Notes: generated by a model not told the origin, from the letters alone. A stretch of DNA of 64,000 nt from Prauserella muralis (GCF_003202285.1 NZ_MASW01000006.1:62001-126000); one strand, 5' to 3'; positions 1 through 8,590 are shown, counted from the stretch's first letter. Made by a program: numbers and translations.

Positions 1-3
1 GCC

Positions 4-1227
4 ATGACGTTGGGGGACGAGCCGCCCGCCGCCGAGGACGGCGAGGGCACCGGTGACGCCGAGGAGGGCGGGCGGACACCGGAGCGGGCGCCCACGCGCA
101 GGCGCACGCTGCTGGTGACGCTGGTCGTGGCGCTCGTCGCCGCCGGCACGCTCGTGGTGCTGCGGCTGTCGCCGGGCGAGGAGCGGATCGGCGCCGCCGC
201 CCTGGGCTCGCCGCAGGCCACGACGTCCACGCCGGCCCCCGGGTCCGCTCCCCCTGCTCCGACGACGACCCCGCCCGCGGCGCCGGCGCAGAGCCAGGCG
301 CCGCAGGAGCGCGGGCCGCGCTTCGCGGCGTGGGTCGACGACGTGGCCGGCTGGCTCGACATCCCGCGGCGCGCCATGCACGCCTACGCGGCGGCCACCG
401 TGAAGCTCGGCGAGCAGCAACCGGACTGCCATCTCTCGTGGGTCACGCTCGCCGGGATCGGCCGGATCGCGAGCGACCACGGCCGGGCGGGCGGCCGGAT
501 CACGGCCGCGGGCGTGCCCGCCCGCCCGATCGGCACCATCGAGCTGCGGGACTTCGCGGGCGAGGTCATCTCCCTGCCGGGCGCGGCGGGGCCGATGCAG
601 CTCTCCCCGGCACTGTGGCGGCGCTGGGCCGCCAGTGCCTCCGGCGGCGCGCCGAACGTGCAGGACCTCGACGACGCGGCCCTCGCCGCGGGCCGGGCGC
701 TGTGCGCGGACGGCCGCGACCTCGCCGACGGCGACGACTGGCTGGCGGGGGTCTCGGCGGTGCACGACGCGCCGCTCTTTCTGCACCGCGTGCTGGCCAC
801 GGCCAACGTCTACGGCACGGTCGGCATGTCCGGCACCGCCCCGAACCGGGCCGCGCTGACCGCCGTGACCTTCGCCATCGAGAAGATCGGCCTGCCCTAC
901 GTGTGGGGCGGCAACGGCACCGAGCAGGGCGACGCGGGCTTCGACTGCTCGGGCCTGACCACCGCCGCCTACGCCAGGGCCGGGATCACGCTGCTGCGCA
1001 CCGCGCACTGGCAGTACAACAGCGTCCCGCTGCTGCAGGGCGACGAGCAGCCGCGCCTCGGCGACCTGATCTTCTACGGCGACCCCGCGACGAAGATCCA
1101 CCACGTCGGCATCTACATCGGAAACCAGCAGATGATCGACGCGCCGACGTTCGGCCAGGCCGTGCAGGTGCACAACTACCGCACGCCCGGTGACGACTAC
1201 GCGGGGGCGGGCCGCCCCGCCGACTGA
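4..1227 (+). CDS. Membrane-anchored NlpC/P60 peptidoglycan endopeptidase
   Basis: Predicted cell-wall hydrolase that cuts peptide stems of peptidoglycan outside the membrane. The 407-residue protein has an acidic then basic N-terminus, one membrane segment at about residues 35-55, and a Pro/Thr/Ala-rich linker to about 100. A central region (about 115-270, containing WVTLAGIGRIASDHG) resembles the transglycosylase-like domains often fused to these enzymes. A C-terminal NlpC/P60 domain follows from about 280. The catalytic Cys is in FDCSGL (Cys315) and the His in HHVGIYIG (about His367). The ATG lies three bases from the window edge, so an upstream start cannot be excluded. The catalytic residues make the family assignment firm; the transglycosylase activity is only inferred. 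Confidence 0.85.
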   Translation: MTLGDEPPAAEDGEGTGDAEEGGRTPERAPTRRRTLLVTLVVALVAAGTLVVLRLSPGEERIGAAALGSPQATTSTPAPGSAPPAPTTTPPAAPAQSQAPQERGPRFAAWVDDVAGWLDIPRRAMHAYAAATVKLGEQQPDCHLSWVTLAGIGRIASDHGRAGGRITAAGVPARPIGTIELRDFAGEVISLPGAAGPMQLSPALWRRWAASASGGAPNVQDLDDAALAAGRALCADGRDLADGDDWLAGVSAVHDAPLFLHRVLATANVYGTVGMSGTAPNRAALTAVTFAIEKIGLPYVWGGNGTEQGDAGFDCSGLTTAAYARAGITLLRTAHWQYNSVPLLQGDEQPRLGDLIFYGDPATKIHHVGIYIGNQQMIDAPTFGQAVQVHNYRTPGDDYAGAGRPAD

Positions 1228-1306
1228 CGGCCGCCGTGGTGGCCTCGACCGACTCGGCTGCCGGTGCAAGCGCCGGCGAGTTCTGGCCTGGCCGGTCAAG
1301 AACCCG

Positions 1307-1318
1307 TATCCTCGGGAC
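1307..1318 (+). promoter_or_regulatory. Possible -10 box of a leaderless TetR gene
   Basis: TATCCT at 1307-1312 ends 6 nt before the GTG at 1319, and no Shine-Dalgarno sequence is present. This is the layout of actinobacterial leaderless transcripts. No good -35 box is visible at normal spacing. Confidence 0.35.
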
Positions 1319-1915
1319 GTGCCACGACCCCGGGAGTTCGACGAGGACAGTGTCGTCGAGGCGATCCGCCAGGAGTTCTGGGACAAGGGCTACGCGGCGA
1401 CGTCGGTGGACGATCTCCTGCGCGTCAGCGGGCTGGGCAAGGGCAGCCTGTACGGAGCGTTCGGCAGCAAGCACGACGTGTTCATGCGGGTGCTGCGCGA
1501 ATACAACGACGCCAACGACCGGATGCTCCGCGAGCGGCTCGCGTCCGTGCCGCGGGGTATCGACCTCGTGCGCGAGTTCGTCCGCGGTCCGAGCTCCGAC
1601 TCCACCGGAGCTTCCGCCCGGCGCGGATGCCTGCTGGCCAACAGCACGGCCGAGCTGGCATTGAGTATGCCCGATGTCGCGGCCGAGGCCCGGCGCAGCT
1701 ACGACGCGACCGCCACGGTCCTGACGGAGGCGATCGAACGAGCCCAGCGCGAGGGCGACGTGGATCCCGGTGCGGACGCCCGCCAGATCGCCCGCGCGGT
1801 TCTTGCCGCCCAGCTTGGCATCGTCGCGCTTGGCCGGACGGGGATGGGCGTCGACGCCCTCGCCTCAGTGGCGGAGGCCGCCCTGGGGCGACTGCTGCCC
1901 TCGCAGGAACGCTGA
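1319..1915 (+). CDS. TetR/AcrR family transcriptional regulator
   Basis: DNA-binding repressor of 198 residues. The N-terminal HTH covers about residues 5-55, with the family signature GLGKGSLYGAFGSKHDVF and the opening PRPREFDEDSV typical of the AcrR branch. The rest is the helical ligand and dimer domain, including RRGCLLANSTAEL, a stretch common in this subfamily. The GTG at 1319 was chosen because the TetR fold begins right there and a -10-like box sits 6 nt upstream. The gene is convergent with the SDR gene at 1963-2697. Two palindromes at the SDR promoter (2716-2765) are plausible targets, but that link is inferred. Confidence 0.85.
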   Translation: MPRPREFDEDSVVEAIRQEFWDKGYAATSVDDLLRVSGLGKGSLYGAFGSKHDVFMRVLREYNDANDRMLRERLASVPRGIDLVREFVRGPSSDSTGASARRGCLLANSTAELALSMPDVAAEARRSYDATATVLTEAIERAQREGDVDPGADARQIARAVLAAQLGIVALGRTGMGVDALASVAEAALGRLLPSQER

Positions 1916-1962
1916 CGCTCCCTCGACGGACAACCAGCCGCTCTCAGGGCGGGCGGCGGGCA

Positions 1963-2697
1963 TCAGACCTGCGCGGCGCCGCCGTCGGCAGCGAGTTCGG
2001 AGCCGTTGACGTAGCTTGAGGCATCGGAGGCCAGGAAGGTGGCGGCCGCCGCGATCTCCTCAGGCGTGCCGTGCCTGCCCAGCGGGATGGTGTGCCTCGC
2101 CTGTTCCCGGACTTCCTCGGGGACGAGCTCGAGCAGGCCCGGAGTGGGGACCATGCCCGGCGAGAGCACGTTGACCCGGAAGCCGTACCGGCGCGAGCTG
2201 TGGGCCCAGCCGCGCACCAGGTTACGCACGGCGGCCTTCGTCGCGGCGTAGACCTCCAGACCGTAGGGAGGGCGGGTCGCGGCGCTCGAGCCGATCACGA
2301 TGATGGAGGCCCCCGAGCGGAGCAGCGGCAATGCCTTTTGGACAGTGAAGATGGGTCCCTTGACGTTCGTGGCGAACAGGGCGTCGACCTGCTCCTCGGT
2401 GACCCCGCCGAGGGCGGCCTCGATGCCGATACCGGCGTTGGCGACCACGACGTCGACGTGCCCTGCCTGCTCGCGGACCGTCTCGTAGAGGGCGTCGAGC
2501 TCGGCGGGCACGGCGGAGTCGCACACCACGGCGGTCACGTTCTCGCCGAGCTCGGCGATCGCCGAGTCGAGCGTTTCCTTGCGACGGCCGGTGATGAACA
2601 CCGTCGCGCCCTCGTCACGGAACGCCCGTGCGATCGCGAGCCCGATGCCGCTGCTGCCGCCGGTGACCACCGCGACCTTGCCTGTCAGGACGGCCAC
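1963..2697 (-). CDS. SDR-family NAD(P)-dependent oxidoreductase
   Basis: Classical short-chain dehydrogenase/reductase of 244 residues; substrate unknown. It has the cofactor motif TGGSSGIG near the N-terminus, the NAG motif (VANAGIG), Ser in IGSSAA and the catalytic pair YAATK. The C-terminal DGGAAQV ending is typical of the family. GTG codons exist at 2706 and 2697. The strong GGAGG on the minus strand (2710-2706) overlaps the first but is 8 nt from the second, so 2697 is preferred. Two palindromic operators lie just upstream, so this is probably a repressed, inducible enzyme gene, perhaps controlled by the adjacent TetR protein. Confidence 0.85.
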   Translation of the reverse strand: MAVLTGKVAVVTGGSSGIGLAIARAFRDEGATVFITGRRKETLDSAIAELGENVTAVVCDSAVPAELDALYETVREQAGHVDVVVANAGIGIEAALGGVTEEQVDALFATNVKGPIFTVQKALPLLRSGASIIVIGSSAATRPPYGLEVYAATKAAVRNLVRGWAHSSRRYGFRVNVLSPGMVPTPGLLELVPEEVREQARHTIPLGRHGTPEEIAAAATFLASDASSYVNGSELAADGGAAQV

Positions 2698-2715
2698 ACC
2701 GTCCACCTCCCTAAG

Positions 2716-2765
2716 TTATTGACCGGAACGTCCATAACTCTGCCGGATCTTGACTGGACAGTCAA
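2716..2765. promoter_or_regulatory. Tandem TetR-type operators upstream of the SDR gene
   Basis: Two inverted repeats lie side by side. At 2716-2737 the arms are TTATtGAC and GTCcATAA. At 2750-2765 the sequence TTGACT-ggac-AGTCAA is perfect over 6 bp on each side. Their centres are 31 bp apart, about three helical turns. The shape fits TetR-family operators, and a TetR gene ends 48 bp beyond the SDR stop codon. They could serve both the SDR gene and the divergent VOC gene. Confidence 0.55.
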
Positions 2766-2893
2766 TAACGTCGGCATGCATCAAGCGCGCGCATGAGTTG
2801 GACCAGACATTGTCATTGGACGCGGGAGTTGGCGCACGGGAGACTGACACCCGCCGCCGGACCCCGCGGCCGACCGACCCGGAAAGGATGACC

Positions 2894-3364
2894 ATGGGCG
2901 ACACCGGCAAGCGAGACCCTGGGCGCGGGACGCTCCAGCGGATGGACAACATCGCCATCGTCGTGGACGACCTCGCGGCCGCCAAGGCGTTCTTCGCCGA
3001 ACTCGGACTGGAACTGGAAGGCGAGGCGACACTCGAGGGCAGTGCGGTGGATCGCCTCCTCGGGCTCGAGGGGGTCCGCACGGACATCGCGATGATGCGC
3101 GCCCCGGACGGCCACGGACGGCTCGAGCTGACCGAGTACCACACGCCGCCGAGCCGTGACGGCGATCCGCGCGCTCCGGCGAACACGCTGGGCGCACATC
3201 GCATCATGTTCACCGTCGACGGCATCGACGACGTCCTCGACCGGCTGCGGCCGCACGGAGCCGAGCTCCTCGGCGAGCTGGTGCAGTACGAGAACAGCTA
3301 CCGGCTCTGCTACCTCCGCGGCCCCGCGGGCATCATCGTCGCGCTGGCCGAGCCGACCCGATGA
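2894..3364 (+). CDS. VOC-family (glyoxalase/bleomycin-resistance fold) protein
   Basis: Small vicinal-oxygen-chelate protein of 156 residues with the two-module beta-alpha-beta-beta-beta fold. The first module is around MDNIAIVVDDLAAAKAFFAE and the second around GAHRIMFTVDGIDDVLDRL, ending YLRGPAGIIVALAE. The Glu in LELTEYH and the final Glu are likely metal ligands. The ATG at 2894 was chosen because GGAAAGG at 2881-2887 is 6 nt away; the ATG at 2888 is too close. It is transcribed away from the SDR gene and shares its operator region, so co-regulation is possible. The substrate could be a toxic small molecule or antibiotic but cannot be read from sequence. Confidence 0.8.
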   Translation: MGDTGKRDPGRGTLQRMDNIAIVVDDLAAAKAFFAELGLELEGEATLEGSAVDRLLGLEGVRTDIAMMRAPDGHGRLELTEYHTPPSRDGDPRAPANTLGAHRIMFTVDGIDDVLDRLRPHGAELLGELVQYENSYRLCYLRGPAGIIVALAEPTR

Positions 3365-3580
3365 CGCACCGCCCGGCGAGGGCCCCGGGCGATCGTCCCT
3401 GGAGTTCCGGACCCTCGTGAAGGTCCCGCCGATGTCGTCGGCACACCTGTCCATCAACCTGGGCAACCCGCCGCCTGTGGGACTGCGACCCCTCGGTGCC
3501 ACCCGCCGTGTTCGGCGACGGCCGGTCGTGCAGGGCGCCCGCGTGCTGCACCTGAGGTTCGAGGCACGCCGCGAGGAACC
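3365..3580. other. Intergenic space between convergent genes
   Basis: About 216 bp separate the stops of the VOC gene and the DHFR-like gene. I see no convincing ORF, strong hairpin or repeat here. It may be decayed coding sequence, but nothing recognisable remains. Confidence 0.4.
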
Positions 3581-4192
3581 TCAATGGCCGAGGCGCCCGC
3601 CGGAGCGTGGCACGTCGTACAGCAGGTGGGTCACCCCGTGGCCGTGTGCCACGAGCGCGGGGCCGGCGAGCGCGACCGCCCCGGCCGCGCGGCCGAAGAA
3701 CGGGCGGCCTTCGCCGAACACCACGGGCACGACGTTCATCACGACGTGGTCGATCAGGCCGAGGCGCAGCGCCTGTCCCCCGACGTCCCCGGCCGCGACG
3801 TCCACGATGCGGTCCCCGGCGACCTCGCGTGCCTGGGCGACGGCGGACTCGACACCGTCGGTCACGAAGGTGAACGGGGCGGTGCCGGCGAACTCCCAGT
3901 TCGTGGGCGCCTCGTGGGTGACCACGAAGACGTGGTCACCGGCGACGGCCTGGCCACCCCACCCGTTGGTCTGGTCGAACACGAACCGCCCGACCACCAG
4001 GGCGCCGATGTCGGTGGGATAGGCGGCCTCGATGAAGTCCTGGGACGCCTTGGCGGTGCGCATCTGCGCCCCGTTCCACTCCCAGGCCACGTCGCCGCTG
4101 CCGTACCAGTCGAAGAGGGGGCCGATCTCGCCATCGGTCCTCGCGACGTAGCCGTCGGCCGACGCGACGGCGTACATGATCGTCTTTGCCAT
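3581..4192 (-). CDS. Dihydrofolate reductase-fold (RibD C-terminal) family protein
   Basis: NADPH-dependent reductase-fold protein of 203 residues, of the family that includes the RibD C-terminal domain and many stand-alone actinobacterial members of unknown substrate. It starts MAKTIMYAVASADGYVA (first strand with the SADGY motif), has a GALVVGRFVFDQ segment equivalent to the cofactor loop, and RIVDVAAGDVGGQALRLGLID near the end. GGGGAGC lies about 8 nt before the ATG. It is the second of two tandem paralogues, 14 nt after the other, so they are very likely one operon and perhaps a heteromeric pair. Confidence 0.8.
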   Translation of the reverse strand: MAKTIMYAVASADGYVARTDGEIGPLFDWYGSGDVAWEWNGAQMRTAKASQDFIEAAYPTDIGALVVGRFVFDQTNGWGGQAVAGDHVFVVTHEAPTNWEFAGTAPFTFVTDGVESAVAQAREVAGDRIVDVAAGDVGGQALRLGLIDHVVMNVVPVVFGEGRPFFGRAAGAVALAGPALVAHGHGVTHLLYDVPRSGGRLGH

Positions 4193-4206
4193 GATCGGTG
4201 CTCCCC

Positions 4207-4761
4207 TCAGGCCCCGGCCGGCCGGTAGCGCAGCCACACGACTCCGGATCGGTAGGGCGTGGCCGCGACCAGCTGGAGGCGGACGGGGCCGACGCCGTCG
4301 AAGATGCGCGGCCCGGCGGGCCACAGGTGCGGGTTGACCCAGAACCAGAACTCGTCGACGAGGCCTTCCTGGGCCAGCGTGTGCGCCAGCTCCCCGCATC
4401 CGGAGACGATCAGGTTGCCCGTGTGCTTGTCCTTGAGCGCGGGAACGGCCTGGACGACCTCGCCCTCGATGAGGCTGGCGTTCCACGCCAGCGGCCCGGC
4501 GAGCGTTCGCGAGGCGACGTACTTGGGCATGCCGTTGACGCGCTCCGCGTAGTGGCCCATGGCCGGATCCTCGCCGAGGTGCGGCCAGACGGCCGCCAGC
4601 CCCTCGTACGTCCTGCGGCCCAGCAGCAGTGCGTCGGCGAGGATGAGCTGCTCGAGCCCCGCGTCGCCGCTGTCGGCGTCGAGCTCCAGCCACTCCTCGG
4701 GTGTGGGCGCCTCGAAGGCGCCGTTGACGGTGACCTGGTTGTGCACGATGACCTTTCCCAT
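4207..4761 (-). CDS. Dihydrofolate reductase-fold family protein, upstream paralogue
   Basis: A 184-residue RibD-C/DHFR-fold protein. It contains MGKVIVHNQVTVNGAFEAP, ADALLLGRRTYEGLAAVWP (the conserved GRxTYE motif), and GNLIVSGCGELAHTLAQEGLVDE, the typical NADPH-binding region. These stand-alone proteins are often annotated as dihydrofolate reductase, but true DHFR activity is doubtful. It leads a two-gene unit with the paralogue at 3581-4192 and lies 87 bp downstream of the large LuxR-type regulator on the same strand. That regulator may control it. Confidence 0.82.
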   Translation of the reverse strand: MGKVIVHNQVTVNGAFEAPTPEEWLELDADSGDAGLEQLILADALLLGRRTYEGLAAVWPHLGEDPAMGHYAERVNGMPKYVASRTLAGPLAWNASLIEGEVVQAVPALKDKHTGNLIVSGCGELAHTLAQEGLVDEFWFWVNPHLWPAGPRIFDGVGPVRLQLVAATPYRSGVVWLRYRPAGA

Positions 4762-4848
4762 GCCGCCGAGGCTAGGAAGTGGTCGGGGCCTGCCGAATCT
4801 GTCGAACGACCGGTGCTGGGCCGCGGGCGAGCGGACCCCGGGAGGCCG

Positions 4849-7545
4849 TCATAGGTCGAGCTGCCCCAGCTCGGCCCTCCGCCTGACGCCCAGTTTCGGA
4901 TAGGCCTTGTAGAGGTGATGGCCGACGGTGCGCGGGCTGAGGAACAGCTCGGCGGCGATCTCCCGGTTGCTCAGTCCCCGGGCCGCACGGCGCACCACCT
5001 GCAACTCCTGCGGGGTGAGCCCGCCTGCGCCCGCGGCGTCGGCATCGTCCGGTGCGGGCTCGCCGAGCGCGGCCAGCTCGGCACGCACCCGGAGCAGCCA
5101 GCCATGGGCGCCGATCCGGTCGAACGTCCGGTACGCCTCGACGAGTTGCTCCTTGGCCGCCGTGGGGCGACGGTGCCTGCGCAGCCATTCGCCGAACACC
5201 AGCCGGGTCCGCGCGCCGTCGTACGGGCCACAGGGCCCGGCCGCCAGGGCCTCCGCGAACCGCGTGCCCGCCGCCCCGCCGTCGTCGAGCAGTGCCTGCG
5301 CTCGCAGCAGAAGGGCGGAGGCCACCGGGCTTGCGGTGCACCTCGCCCAGTCGGTGAGTGCCGGCAGGAACCGCACGGCGCGTTCAGTGTCACCAACCCG
5401 CACCGCGGCCTCGACCTGGTCGGGGATCGCGCGCACCGTGACGTCGCGGCCGGGCGGACCGTCGCACGCGCCCTCGAGCCGCTCGAGCGCGCGCCGCGGG
5501 TCGCCCCGCATGAGGTGCACCAGCCCGAGGGCCCAGTTCGCCTGCGCGCCCGCCATGCCGTGCCGCCGCGAGTCGCCGAGGACGCGCATCGCGAGCCGCT
5601 CGGCACCGGCGCTGGCGCCACGGGCCGCGGCGAGCCAGGCCGCCATGGCGGACAGGACGACCACCTCGAGCTCCAGGCCCAGCTCCTCGGCCAAGGCCAT
5701 CGCCTCCGCGACGTTGCCGTCCGCGTCGCGAATCCTGCCCGTCGCCAGCTGCGCGAGCACCAGTGGTTCCTGGGCATACGGCAGCCAGCCCAGCTCCCCA
5801 CGGCTGCGCAGCTCCGCGACCTGGGCATCGAGCAACGCTGCGGCCGCCTCGTCCTCGCCGATCAGCAGTCCCATGAACGCGGCGCTCAGCCGTTCCACGG
5901 TGGCCCCGCCATCGCCGTGCCCGGCGGCACGGACCACGCGGCGCATCGGCCCGACCGCCCCGGCGATGTCACCGCACAGCAGGTCGGCGAAGCCCGCCAG
6001 CCCGTCGATCAGCGGGGCGGGACCCCTCGGGATCGAGCGGAGCCGGTCGGCGCAGCGCCGCAGCAGAGCCGGGTCCGCCGCGTCCCGCGCACACCAGGTG
6101 GCCTCGGCGAGGATCGAGACGGCGCGCTCCGGCTCGGTCGCCAGCACGGGGGCGGCGGCCTCCAGCGCGAGGCGGGACGCCTCCGCGGGAGAGGTGCGCT
6201 CGTAGGCCACCTGCGCACGGATCCAGCCGGCCTCCGCCACCTCGCCGAGTGCGTCGGTCAGCTCGGCGCCCGCGGCCGCGAGCTCGGCGGCCCGGTCGAG
6301 CTGCCCGGCGTCGTAGGCCGCCCGCGCGGCGGCGATCAGCCGCCTGCCGCGGAGCGACGGCGGGCCGGTCAGCTGCGCCGCCCGGTCGAGAGCCCTGGCC
6401 GCAGCCGCCGCCGCGCCCCGTCCCGTCGCCCGCCGTGCGACCTGCTCCAGACCGTCGGCGGCCGCCTCGTCCGGGCCGCCCGCGGCGGCGGCGAGATGCC
6501 AGGCACGCCGGTCGGCGTCGCGCGGGCCGGCCAGCACCCTGGCCAGGGCCCTGTGCGCGGCGACCCGCCGGGCGAAGGGCGCTTCCTGATAGGCCGCCGC
6601 CCTGATCAGGGGGTGGCGAAACGCGACGCCGTCGGCGCTGACCTGCACGAGCCTGCTCCGCTCGGCAGGCTCGAAGTCGCCCACCCCGGCCCCGAGCTCC
6701 GCGGCGGCCGCGGCGAGGGTCGGCAGGGCGGAACCGTGGTCGGCCGCCGCCAGCAGCAGGACCGTCCTGGCCGGCTCCGCGAGTGCGCGCACCTGCCCGC
6801 GAAAGTGCTCCTCGAGCCGTCCCGTGGCCGGAAGCGGAGCGACCGGTGCCGGCACGGCGGGTGTCTCGGCCGCGTGGGCAGCGAGCTCGACGATGGCGAG
6901 CGGATTGCCCCCGGACTCCGCGAGGATGCGGTCGGTGACGTCGCCCGGCAGTGCCGCCGTGGCCGCGGCGAGGCGAGCGGAGTCGGCGGCACCAAGCCGC
7001 GGAAGCGTCAGGCTTTCCACCCCGGGCGCGGGGAACGGACGCTCCCCGTCCCGCGCGGCGAAGAGCACCGCGACCGGGTCGGCGTGCAACCGGCGCACAG
7101 CGAAGAGCAGCGCGTCGATCGACGACTGGTCGAACCACTGGGCATCGTCGAGCAGGCACAGCAGTGGCCGGTCGCCCGCCAGCTCGGACAGCAACGACAG
7201 CGTCGCCGCGCCCGGCAGCATCCGCTCCACCGCGACGCTGCTCGCGCCGAACACGGCCCGGAGGGCCTCGGCCTGCGCGCCGGGCAGTGCGTCCAGCCGG
7301 CCGAGGTCGCGCACGAACATGAGCTGGAGTGCCGCGTAGGCCACCTCGGCCTCGGACTCGATGCCCACGACCCGTAGCACACGCATGCCGCCTGCGACGC
7401 TTTCCGCGTGGTCGAGCAGCGCCGTCTTGCCGATCCCGGCCTCCCCGCGCAGCACCAGCGACCGGCTCCGGCCGTTCTTCGCATCGGCCACGAGGCGATG
7501 GATCCGCGACTGTTCCGCGTGGCGTCCGACTATCACGGTCGGCAC
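4849..7545 (-). CDS. Large LuxR-family regulator with AAA ATPase domain (LAL type)
   Basis: ATP-dependent transcriptional regulator of about 898 residues, in the size range of the LAL/MalT-like class. The Walker A motif GEAGIGKTALL is at about residues 34-44 and Walker B is in LLCLLDDAQWFD. A long helical TPR-like middle follows, and a C-terminal LuxR HTH covers about the last 60 residues (LTPQELQVVRRAARGLSNREIAAELF). The frame stays open far upstream. The N-terminal PTVIVGRHAEQ is the usual beginning of this class, so the GTG at 7545 (or 7536) is preferred. It probably senses a ligand or protein partner; targets may be the neighbouring reductase or VOC genes. Confidence 0.85.
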   Translation of the reverse strand: MPTVIVGRHAEQSRIHRLVADAKNGRSRSLVLRGEAGIGKTALLDHAESVAGGMRVLRVVGIESEAEVAYAALQLMFVRDLGRLDALPGAQAEALRAVFGASSVAVERMLPGAATLSLLSELAGDRPLLCLLDDAQWFDQSSIDALLFAVRRLHADPVAVLFAARDGERPFPAPGVESLTLPRLGAADSARLAAATAALPGDVTDRILAESGGNPLAIVELAAHAAETPAVPAPVAPLPATGRLEEHFRGQVRALAEPARTVLLLAAADHGSALPTLAAAAAELGAGVGDFEPAERSRLVQVSADGVAFRHPLIRAAAYQEAPFARRVAAHRALARVLAGPRDADRRAWHLAAAAGGPDEAAADGLEQVARRATGRGAAAAAARALDRAAQLTGPPSLRGRRLIAAARAAYDAGQLDRAAELAAAGAELTDALGEVAEAGWIRAQVAYERTSPAEASRLALEAAAPVLATEPERAVSILAEATWCARDAADPALLRRCADRLRSIPRGPAPLIDGLAGFADLLCGDIAGAVGPMRRVVRAAGHGDGGATVERLSAAFMGLLIGEDEAAAALLDAQVAELRSRGELGWLPYAQEPLVLAQLATGRIRDADGNVAEAMALAEELGLELEVVVLSAMAAWLAAARGASAGAERLAMRVLGDSRRHGMAGAQANWALGLVHLMRGDPRRALERLEGACDGPPGRDVTVRAIPDQVEAAVRVGDTERAVRFLPALTDWARCTASPVASALLLRAQALLDDGGAAGTRFAEALAAGPCGPYDGARTRLVFGEWLRRHRRPTAAKEQLVEAYRTFDRIGAHGWLLRVRAELAALGEPAPDDADAAGAGGLTPQELQVVRRAARGLSNREIAAELFLSPRTVGHHLYKAYPKLGVRRRAELGQLDL

Positions 7546-7607
7546 GCTAGCGCGTGGCGGCGCGACGGTGGTGTACTCGCCGGACGACGATGAACCCAGG
7601 CCGAGGC

Positions 7608-8018
7608 TCAGCGGAGCTGCTGGATGCGGACCAGGTTGCCCGCGGGATCGCGGAAGGCGCAGTCGCGGACACCGTAGGGCTGCTCGGTGGGCTCCTGGAC
7701 CACCTCGGCACCGCCGGCCTGGATCCGCTCGAACGCCTCGTCGAGGTTCTCGGTGGCCAGCTGGATCCAGCCGTAGGTGCCCTTGCTCATCATCTCGGTG
7801 ATGACGCGGCGCTCGTCGTCGGTGATGCCGGGGTCGGCGGTGGGCGGCGCCAGGAGGATGGACGTGCCGGGCTGGCCCTTCGGGCCGACGGTGATCCAGC
7901 GCATCGTGCCGGACCCGACGTCGGTGCGGACCTCGAAGCCGAGGGCGTCGCGCCAGAACGCCAGGGAGGCGTCCGGATCGTCGTGCGGCAGGTAGCTGGT
8001 GTGAATCGTGATGTCCAT
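7608..8018 (-). CDS. VOC-family protein, left member of a mirrored paralogue pair
   Basis: A 136-residue glyoxalase/bleomycin-resistance fold protein beginning MDITIHTSYLPHDDPDASLA, with FWRDALGFEVR and the ending VRDCAFRDPAGNLVRI. It is closely similar along its whole length to the protein at 8596-9003, on the other side of the AraC gene. The two face outward with the regulator between them. Its upstream DNA carries the same 16-mer and the same -10-like word as the other copy. A duplication with the promoter included is the simplest explanation. Substrate unknown. Confidence 0.88.
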   Translation of the reverse strand: MDITIHTSYLPHDDPDASLAFWRDALGFEVRTDVGSGTMRWITVGPKGQPGTSILLAPPTADPGITDDERRVITEMMSKGTYGWIQLATENLDEAFERIQAGGAEVVQEPTEQPYGVRDCAFRDPAGNLVRIQQLR

Positions 8019-8026
8019 GGCCGGTG

Positions 8027-8067
8027 ACGCTAGCCGCGGTGTGGCGGGTCCGCTTCTCGATTCCTGA
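8027..8067 (-). promoter_or_regulatory. Promoter/operator of the left VOC gene
   Basis: On the minus strand TCAGGAATCGAGAAGC (8067-8052) is followed by GCTAGCGT (8034-8027), then the ATG at 8018. TAGCGT is a plausible -10 box 8 nt from the start codon, implying a leaderless mRNA. The 16-mer sits where an activator overlapping a weak -35 would bind. Confidence 0.55.
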
Positions 8068-8140
8068 CGATTCGCTGGTCCGGTCCACCGCGTCGGTGAA
8101 ACCCGCGCGAGGCCGGGTTGGCTGGACGTACCATCGCGAC

Positions 8141-8590
8141 GTGAGCAGCAGAGACCCGTCGGGACAGCACCTGCGCGACCTCGCCCGGCTGCGCCGCGTC
8201 CGCGACCGCATCGATCGCGAGTACGCCCAGCCGCTCGACGTCGAACGGCTCGCCCGCGACGCCCACATGTCGGCGGGGCATCTCAGCCGCCAGTTCCGGC
8301 TCGCCTACGGAGAGTCACCGTACTCCTACCTCATGACCCGGCGCATCGAGCGTGCGATGGCACTGCTGCGCCGGGGTGACCTCAGCGTCACCGAGGTCTG
8401 CTTCGCGGTCGGCTGCGCCTCGCTCGGCACGTTCAGCACGCGGTTCACCGAGCTGGTCGGCGTGCCGCCCAGCGCCTACAAGCGCGACGCGGCCGGGGAC
8501 ATGGCCGGCGTGCCCCCGTGCGTGACGAAGCAGGTCACCAGACCGATCAGGAATCGAGAAGCACCGGCCACCGCGCCGAAGCTAGCGTGA
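8141..8590 (+). CDS. AraC-family transcriptional regulator (HTH-only)
   Basis: Short AraC/XylS-type regulator of 149 residues consisting mainly of the double-HTH DNA-binding domain. Helix 1 region is DVERLARDAHMSAGHLSRQFR and the second is DLSVTEVCFAVGCASLGTFSTRF, ending VGVPPSAYKRD. There is no separate N-terminal ligand domain. The GTG at 8141 has a TACCAT box 6 nt upstream and no Shine-Dalgarno. It lies between two paralogous VOC genes and most likely controls both. Its last residues (about RNREAPATAPKLA) are encoded by the DNA that serves as promoter of the right VOC gene. Confidence 0.85.
   Translation: MSSRDPSGQHLRDLARLRRVRDRIDREYAQPLDVERLARDAHMSAGHLSRQFRLAYGESPYSYLMTRRIERAMALLRRGDLSVTEVCFAVGCASLGTFSTRFTELVGVPPSAYKRDAAGDMAGVPPCVTKQVTRPIRNREAPATAPKLA

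Noticed and set aside
3365-3580. Small gene or pseudogene between convergent genes
   Set aside because: Frames here lack a start with ribosome site and show no recognisable domain.
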